Notes under the pieces: model-generated
Seen by the model: only the letters and a program-made list of their open reading frames with translations
Told to the model about the DNA's origin: nothing
The model's database searches: none
Part shown: positions 58,969 through 64,000 of the stretch, one piece after another
Layout: each line of letters starts with the position of its first letter
Numbering within the stretch: position 1 is the stretch's first letter
From: Myxococcus virescens
Lineage (GTDB): Bacteria > Myxococcota > Myxococcia > Myxococcales > Myxococcaceae
Assembly: GCF_900101905.1 (NCBI RefSeq)
Contig: NZ_FNAJ01000001.1
Span: 1,480,919 to 1,544,918 of the forward strand
DNA length: 64,000 nt
Direction: 5' to 3'
Translations under genes and position numbers: made by a program

Positions 58969-60798
58969 CTACAGGAACACGTTCTCCGGCGTGGGCGTGA
59001 CAGTCCGGAGGTCATATCCGGCGGCACCCGCCTCGGACGGCTGAGGCGCGGCCAGCGTCCCGCCACCACCCGAGCCACCATTTCCACCGCACGCGCCGCC
59101 CCCACCGCCCGCGGAGATGGCCTGGCTTGCGCCCGTGGGATTCGCGGTGGCACCCGCGGCGCCCGCAGTCACGAGAATGCCGCCTGTCACGCTGGGCGTC
59201 GTGCTGGAGAGGAGCTGGACGATGCCACCGCCGCCGCCGCCGCCGCCGCCCTTGCCCGCGCCCCCCGCGTTGTTGCCAGCGCCACCATTGGCGCCCACCG
59301 CTCGGACGAATCCCCCCACGGTGATGGAGCCCTTGCCCACGAGGACGACGGCGCCCCCCGCGCCACCGCCCGAGCCGGGCAGGTTGGCGGCGGTTCCACC
59401 CGCCTCACCATTGGCATTGATGGCGCCCCCCGGGGGAATGCGGATCGCTCCCTGCGCGAGAATGACCAGGGAGCCGCCACCCCGGCCACCGGTCACACCG
59501 ACCTGCTTGGCCCCCGCGCCGCCGCCCAGGCCGCCGGGTCGCAGGAGTTGCGCGGCCTGGAGCGGCAACAGCCCACGCCCTCCTTGGGGCTCGCCTGCGG
59601 CCGCACGCGCCACGCCTGCCTCCGCAGGCCCGGTTCCGTTGTCCTCGGCACTGGGGTCCACGATGATCGTACCGTTGACGGTGACGTCGCCGGTGGCCCG
59701 GATGACCGTTCCACTCGGGACAATCAGCGTGCCGGAGATGGTGACGTTCGTGAACTGGAGGTGCTGCCGGCCGGCCAGTGTGCCGTAGCCAGAGGCCGTG
59801 GTCAGATCCACGGTGTTGCCGCTGGGGACGTTGTACGCCCCAGCCGACCCATCACCGTAGGCACCAAGCGAGCCCGTGGGCCCCTGCGGACCCTGCGGAC
59901 CCACCAGTCCCGAAGGGCCCTGGGCCCCTGCAGGTCCCGTCGCGCCCGCAGGACCTTGCCCTCCCTGCGGTCCCGCCGGCCCGTTGCACACGAAGCGGGT
60001 GAGCGCGACATTCTCCTCGCCGGCATCCAGCGTCCCATTGCGGTTGGCGTCGACGCCCATCTCCAGCCGCACGCCACCGGTGGCGCAGTTGCCGGCCGCC
60101 GGCTCCACGGTGGTCCGCGTCACCGTGCCCAGACCGACATCCCCCTGGGGGCCCGTGGCACCCGCTGGGCCCATCGGGCCCGCAGGTCCTTCGGAGCCCT
60201 GCGGTCCCGCCGGCCCGGCAGGTCCGACCGCGCCAGCGGGCCCCTCCGGTCCCCGCTCACCCTGCATGCCCGTCTCGCCCTGAAGACCGGTTGGCCCCTG
60301 CACGCCCTGCTCACCCCGGAGGCCCTGCGGGCCCATGGCGCCCTGCGGCCCCTCGGGCCCCATGAGCCCCTGTGCCCCGTTGCACACGTAACGGGTCAGC
60401 GAGGCGTCGACCTCCTCATCCTCCAACTCACCGTTCCGGTTGAGGTCGATGCCCGTCTCCACCACCACACCCGCCTGGGCGCAGTTCTCACCGGAGGGTT
60501 CGGAGTCGGTCCGAACCAGCGCCGTCAGCCCTGGAGGTCCCTCCGGCCCACCTGCCGGGCCCGGAGGACCTTGCGGCCCCTGTGGGCCCGTAGCGCCAGG
60601 CGCACCTGGCTCGCCTTGAGGGCCAGCGGGCCCCTCGGCGCCCGGCGCTCCCGGAGGGCCTTCTGCGCCCGCGGGACCTTGCGGCCCCTGCGGTCCTGGC
60701 GTGCCTTCCTCACACGCCGACAGCACCAGCAGTGCCGTCAACGGAAGCGCCTGAAACCATTTCTGATACAGCGGGCGTCGCCAGTTCTCTTGCGTCAT
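58969..60798 (-). CDS. collagen-like lipoprotein
   Basis: 609 residues, lipobox LSAC (Cys29). Three stretches of collagen Gly-X-Y repeats ([26 protein letters not shown] and similar; about 33-95, 155-240 and 280-340) alternate with two copies of a 50-residue module: a Cys, [22 protein letters not shown] and VCNG; and [22 protein letters not shown] (DUF7151-like, with EF-like acidic loops). The last 250 residues are Gly/Ala-rich and beta-helical in look. Collagen repeats trimerise into stalks, so this is likely a surface fibre anchored to the outer membrane. RBS GAGGAGG. Divergent from the tail-collar gene. Confidence 0.9.
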   Translation of the reverse strand: MTQENWRRPLYQKWFQALPLTALLVLSACEEGTPGPQGPQGPAGAEGPPGAPGAEGPAGPQGEPGAPGATGPQGPQGPPGPAGGPEGPPGLTALVRTDSEPSGENCAQAGVVVETGIDLNRNGELEDEEVDASLTRYVCNGAQGLMGPEGPQGAMGPQGLRGEQGVQGPTGLQGETGMQGERGPEGPAGAVGPAGPAGPQGSEGPAGPMGPAGATGPQGDVGLGTVTRTTVEPAAGNCATGGVRLEMGVDANRNGTLDAGEENVALTRFVCNGPAGPQGGQGPAGATGPAGAQGPSGLVGPQGPQGPTGSLGAYGDGSAGAYNVPSGNTVDLTTASGYGTLAGRQHLQFTNVTISGTLIVPSGTVIRATGDVTVNGTIIVDPSAEDNGTGPAEAGVARAAAGEPQGGRGLLPLQAAQLLRPGGLGGGAGAKQVGVTGGRGGGSLVILAQGAIRIPPGGAINANGEAGGTAANLPGSGGGAGGAVVLVGKGSITVGGFVRAVGANGGAGNNAGGAGKGGGGGGGGGIVQLLSSTTPSVTGGILVTAGAAGATANPTGASQAISAGGGGGACGGNGGSGGGGTLAAPQPSEAGAAGYDLRTVTPTPENVFL

Positions 60799-61204
60799 CT
60801 GCCGGCCTCCTCGTCGTGGAACGTCACGCCGCAGGCCTCTGAGCAAGCCGCACGCCACGCCAAGAAGACCGGGGCGCCCCCAAGAGGTTCGGCGGTAACC
60901 GGGCAGATTCTCTCGTGGGAGAGAACCTACGAGGCATTGCCCCGGCGTCCGGGTCAGACGCACCCGCGTTTCATCGGCACGCGGATCCGCTGCGGCGTCT
61001 GGGTTGGACGCATGCGCGTCTGTATCGGACGCACGAGCGCGCGTGACACAGCGAGACATGGAGGCACCGCGTCTCACGTTTCATTGCATGCCGCCGTCAC
61101 ACGCACATGAAACACGCGCGATTTCAGCGCTGGCCGGACCTTTGCTCAGGGAGGAAGCGCAGCAAGCGCAGTCAGGCAGTCCTCTCCTCGAAAGGTAGAC
61201 GCAC
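60799..61204. other. 406-base divergent region with repeated GACGCA/CGCGT motif
   Basis: It separates the collagen-like and tail-collar genes. The motif GACGCA-NN-CGCGT occurs at 60957 and 61007, exactly 50 bases apart, and a looser copy starts at 61028. A perfect hairpin TTCTCTC-GTGG-GAGAGAA lies at 60908-60925. These could be binding sites of a shared regulator. No gene seen here. Confidence 0.45.
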
Positions 61205-61729
61205 GTGTCAGAGCCCTTCATCGGTCAGATCATGATGTTCGCAGGCAACTTCGCTCCGCGGGGCTGGGCATTCTGCCAAGGGCAGCTTCTCTCCATCGCC
61301 CAGAACTCGGCGCTCTTCTCCATTCTTGGCACCACCTATGGAGGCAATGGACAGACGACGTTCGCCCTGCCGGACCTGCGGGGCCGCTATCCCATGCAGC
61401 CGGGCCAGGGCCCCGGGCTGTCCCCCCGCACGCTGGGCGAACAGGGTGGAACCGAAACCGTGACGCTGATTTCGACGCAGATGCCGGCGCACAATCACAC
61501 CCTGAATGTGAGCAGTCAGCACGGCGATACCGAAACGCCCATTGGCACCGTGCTCGCGTCGGACTCCACGGCGACCGTGCTCAACTACCGGGCTGCCCCC
61601 ATCGACGGGACCATGAACCCCGCGGCCATCGGCGTCGCGGGGGGAAGCCAGCCGCACAACAACATGTCGCCCTTCTTGTGCATCAACTTCATCATCGCGC
61701 TGGAAGGCATCTACCCGTCGCGCAACTGA
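61205..61729 (+). CDS. phage tail-collar domain (MdpB-like) protein
   Basis: 174 residues from a GTG. The fold is the tail-collar domain: MSEPFIGQIMMFAGNFAPRGWAFCQGQLLSIAQNSALFSILGTTYGGNGQTTFALPDLRGR, the usual N-terminus of the microcystin-dependent protein MdpB and of many bacterial surface collar proteins, then HNMSPFLCINFIIALEGIYPSRN-like C-terminus (here NNMSPFLCINFIIAL). No phage neighbours, so this is a cellular copy. Members have been seen on cell surfaces; the function is not known. Divergent from the collagen-like gene. Confidence 0.88.
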   Translation: MSEPFIGQIMMFAGNFAPRGWAFCQGQLLSIAQNSALFSILGTTYGGNGQTTFALPDLRGRYPMQPGQGPGLSPRTLGEQGGTETVTLISTQMPAHNHTLNVSSQHGDTETPIGTVLASDSTATVLNYRAAPIDGTMNPAAIGVAGGSQPHNNMSPFLCINFIIALEGIYPSRN

Positions 61730-61930
61730 CGCACCGTGAGCCCCAAGGGCTCAGCGCCTCGCTCCATCCACGCGTGCGAGGCGCAGGGGAGCCACGCGGA
61801 CGGCCGCCGCGAATCCGTCCCCACGAGCCACCCTTCCAGGTCCGCAACGACCCTGAACTGCGGGGTGGGTGGCCCGTTCCCGGCAGGGTGGGCACGTCGG
61901 GGGCCGCGTTATGGCACGGGAGCGTGGGCG

Positions 61931-63025
61931 GTGGTGGCGGAGCGAGACGGCGGGGGGCAACGCTCGCAAGTCACACCGACGACGGTGTTCACCGTCTGCG
62001 CCTCCGTGCTGGCGGTGGTCGTACTCGTCACCTTCGTGGCGAAGACGCGGGTGGCGCTGACACTGACGGGCATCGCCACCATCCTGGCGCTCGCGTTGGA
62101 ACATGGCGTCGCGCGACTGGAGCGCGGCAGGCTGCCTCGACTGGCCGCCATTGCCCTGGTGATGACGGCGTTGCTGGTCGTCGTCGCCGCCCTCGCGCTG
62201 CTCGTGATTCCGGCCGCGGCGGACCAGTTGGACGCCCTGGTTCGCCAGTGGCCGCAGTTGATGGCGGAACTGCGGAGCTCTCGGCTCATCCAGGTGCTCA
62301 GCGACCGGCTGCAGGCGCTCGGCTGGGCGCGGCGGTTGGAGGAAGCAACTCCCCGGCTCGCGACCGGCGCCCTGCCTACGCTGCTCATCCGAGCCATCGG
62401 AGGCGTGGTGGGGGTGGTCATCTCGGCCCTCACCGTCTTCTTCCTCGTCGTGTTCATGCTGACATTCGGAGGAGACCTGATTCGCAGGGGGCTGACCCTG
62501 GTCGGCCCCGAGCACCGGATGCGATACGTCCGGGTCCTCCACAACATCTACAGCGCCACGGGCGGCTACCTGTCCGGGCTGGTGCTCATCTGCACCATCA
62601 ACGCCACCCTGACCACGGTGACGCTGGCGCTCCTGGGCTTGCCGTACTTCCTGCCCCTGGGCATCGCCAGTGGCTTCTCCAGCCTGGTCCCTTATGTGGG
62701 GCCGCTCATCGCAGGGGGCGTCATCACCTTGCTGACGTGGGCCACGCAGGGCATCTGGGCGGCGGCGGTCGCGCTCGCCTACTTCCTGCTGTACGGGCCC
62801 CTCGAGGGCAACGTGCTGGCCCCACTCGTCTTCCGACGCACGGTCCACGTCAATCCGCTGCTCGTCCTCCTGGCAGTCCTGTTCTGCGCGGAGCTGGCCG
62901 GCATCGTGGGCGCGGTGGTGGCGGTGCCCGTGGCCGCGACCCTTCAAATCATCGCCCGGGAGGTCCTCCTCTTCCGGCAGGAGCGCAGGGCGGCGCGCGC
63001 AATCCACCCCGCGGAACCTGAATGA
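61931..63025 (+). CDS. AI-2E family transporter (PerM/YdiK-like)
   Basis: 364 residues from GTG 61931, with GGGAG nine bases upstream. About eight membrane helices. The family motifs are the amphipathic segment LVIPAAADQLDALVRQWPQL and the later part GLPYFLPLGIASGFSSLVPYVGPLIAG, with LYGPLEGNVLAPLVFRRTVHVNPLL. Such proteins export or exchange small molecules, e.g. AI-2, or Na+/H+; most members are unassigned. A frame upstream to 61736 has no hydrophobic start. Followed by dedA after 20 bases. Confidence 0.85.
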   Translation: MVAERDGGGQRSQVTPTTVFTVCASVLAVVVLVTFVAKTRVALTLTGIATILALALEHGVARLERGRLPRLAAIALVMTALLVVVAALALLVIPAAADQLDALVRQWPQLMAELRSSRLIQVLSDRLQALGWARRLEEATPRLATGALPTLLIRAIGGVVGVVISALTVFFLVVFMLTFGGDLIRRGLTLVGPEHRMRYVRVLHNIYSATGGYLSGLVLICTINATLTTVTLALLGLPYFLPLGIASGFSSLVPYVGPLIAGGVITLLTWATQGIWAAAVALAYFLLYGPLEGNVLAPLVFRRTVHVNPLLVLLAVLFCAELAGIVGAVVAVPVAATLQIIAREVLLFRQERRAARAIHPAEPE

Positions 63026-63045
63026 CGCCCTGAAAGGGGGACACG

Positions 63046-63660
63046 ATGGCCGCGGGTCCACTCCCATGGCTGCTGACTCATGGCACAGCGGCCCTGCTCT
63101 TCGCCGCACTGGTCGCCGGAGGCATGGGGGTGCCCATTCCAGAAGACCTGGTGCTGTTGTCGCTGGGCATCCTCGCGCACCGGGACGTCCTGCCCATCGC
63201 CCTGGCGGTCGCGGTCGCAGTGGCCGGAGTGCTCTGCGGCGACACGGCCCTCTTCCTCACCGCCCAAAGGTTGGGGCCCACGCTGTACGAGCATCCACGG
63301 ATGAAGAAGCTCCTGCCGCCGGAACGCCGCGAGCGATTGGCCCGGCTCTACGCCCGCCACGGCGGGCGCTGCATCTTCGTGGGGCGCTTTCTCTCGGTGC
63401 TGCGCGGGGCCGTGTTCATCATGGCCGCGGTGCATGGCATGCGGCTGCGCGACTTCCTGCTGTGGGACGGGTTGGCGCTGTGCCTCAGCGCCCCGGTGGT
63501 GGTGGCGCTGGGGTACGCCTTCTCGCACAGCGTGGACGCGGTGGCGAAAGGGGCGGCGCGAGCCGAGCACCTGCTGGTGCTGGCCACCACGGCGGCCCTG
63601 CTGGCGGTGGGGGCCGTGCGCCGGCTGCGCATGCGGCGCCAGGCCCAGCGCCCGCGGTGA
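63046..63660 (+). CDS. DedA-family membrane protein
   Basis: 204 residues with four to five helices. Family patterns are MGVPIPEDLVLLSLGILAHR, LCGDTALFLTAQRLG and the Arg-rich VGRFLSVLRGAVFIMAAVHGMRLRDFLLWDG (the conserved FGRFxPxxR/G-R-F segment). DedA proteins are lipid flippases or have a role in membrane potential; the close family is usually UndPP or PE flipping. Coupled to the AI-2E gene by 20 bases. Its 3' end meets the terminator of the opposite rRNA operon. Confidence 0.9.
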   Translation: MAAGPLPWLLTHGTAALLFAALVAGGMGVPIPEDLVLLSLGILAHRDVLPIALAVAVAVAGVLCGDTALFLTAQRLGPTLYEHPRMKKLLPPERRERLARLYARHGGRCIFVGRFLSVLRGAVFIMAAVHGMRLRDFLLWDGLALCLSAPVVVALGYAFSHSVDAVAKGAARAEHLLVLATTAALLAVGAVRRLRMRRQAQRPR

Positions 63661-63690
63661 CGCGCGGAAACCCCACACAGCCCCAAAACA

Positions 63691-63723
63691 GAAAACCCCC
63701 GGTGTCCACGAGGGACACCGGGG
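63691..63723 (-). terminator. rho-independent terminator of the rRNA operon
   Basis: CCCCGGTGTCC (63697-63707) and GGACACCGGGG (63713-63723) form an 11-pair stem with a five-base loop. On the minus strand it is followed by GTTTTCTGTTTT (63695-63685). It lies 15 bases past the 3' end of 5S rRNA and faces the dedA gene. Confidence 0.9.
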
Positions 63724-63738
63724 ATTTCTCAAAAAGAA

Positions 63739-63854
<116 letters not shown>

Positions 63855-64000
63855 AAACAAGCGACAGTGCATACAAAGGGTAAGTTTCAATTCATTGCTG
63901 AGCGAAGTCTCGCTGTGCGCAGTGTGAGTCTTCCAGGCGAGTGCCAAAAGCACTCGAGCCTCGGCCTTGGCCCCGAGTCCCTTACTCCCCTTGAGGGGGC
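63855..64000 (-). other. spacer between 23S and 5S rRNA genes
   Basis: On the minus strand this is the transcribed spacer upstream of 5S. It contains hairpins such as CGAGTGC/GCACTCG with an A-rich loop (63938-63956 or so) and GCGAGAC/TTCGC-like pairs, consistent with RNase III-type processing. The end of 23S rRNA is not recognisable before the window edge. Confidence 0.6.

Noticed and set aside
61205..61729. Tail-collar protein as evidence of a prophage
   Set aside because: No other phage structural, lysis or integration genes are nearby; similar cellular proteins are common.
63855..64000. End of 23S rRNA within the window
   Set aside because: The bases upstream of 5S do not match conserved 23S 3' sequence; they look like spacer.

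Overview
The window reads as chromosomal DNA of a Myxococcus-type myxobacterium. GC is very high throughout. It carries a TIGR02265/DUF2378 protein (a family known from Myxococcales), an FHA-domain sigma-54 activator, many lipoproteins with typical lipoboxes, two adjacent lspA genes, a collagen-like lipoprotein, and a minor-pilin/PilY1 cluster matching the one described in Myxococcus xanthus as cluster 1 (PilX1-TfcP-PilY1.1-PilV1-PilW1-FimU1). No prophage, insertion sequence, CRISPR array or tRNA was recognised. All identifications come from reading the sequence; no database search was run.

Layout. 1-6.9 kb: a truncated minus-strand gene at the left edge, a lipoprotein, the magnesium transporter mgtE, a predicted propeller-like protein, two lipoproteins (one TPR-rich) and a short-chain dehydrogenase. 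7-11.4 kb: an uncharacterised Pro/Ala-rich protein followed by lipoprotein-maturation genes on the minus strand (lgt and two lspA paralogues). 11.4-13.9 kb: a secreted lipoprotein nuclease of the EEP fold with an Asp-Ala-Gly-rich linker, and a Mut7-C RNase-like protein with a ubiquitin-fold N-terminus. 14.1-22 kb: the pilus-tip cluster pilX-tfcP-pilY1-pilV-pilW-fimU, tightly coupled by 1-4 base overlaps and preceded by a good sigma-54 promoter match. 22-25 kb: ileS. 25-31 kb: a four-gene TadE/TadG-like operon headed by the FHA-AAA-Fis enhancer-binding protein.

31-42 kb: RimK-like ATP-grasp ligase, DsbA-family oxidoreductase, zinc-finger membrane protein, two lipoproteins, a PAS histidine kinase, a TolB-like propeller lipoprotein and an amidase lipoprotein. 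42-50 kb: metallophosphoesterase, TIGR02265 protein, a probable double hot-dog protein, the potassium transporter kup, a second histidine kinase and a sigma-54-promoted fatty acid desaturase. 50-58 kb: truncated haemoglobin, a receiver-PAS-kinase hybrid, a 5'-3' exonuclease, a DUF4398 lipoprotein with an OmpA-type partner, two GNAT acetyltransferases, and a DUF1338 oxygenase preceded by a strongly structured RNA element. 59-64 kb: collagen-like lipoprotein divergent from a tail-collar domain protein, an AI-2E-family permease, a DedA-family protein, then the 3' end of an rRNA operon (5S and its terminator, minus strand).

The most interesting unexplained element is at about 57337-57450 on the minus strand. 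Three perfect stem-loops are packed end to end, the last followed by six U residues, and the first and third loops share the same 8-mer, which contains CUCC. It looks like a small RNA or an attenuator leader for the DUF1338 gene. Other points of note are two strong sigma-54 promoters (pilus cluster, desaturase), a set of mutually exclusive stems between kup and a kinase gene, a cytochrome c with Cys at the usual Met ligand position, and a small secreted protein with four CX3C motifs.
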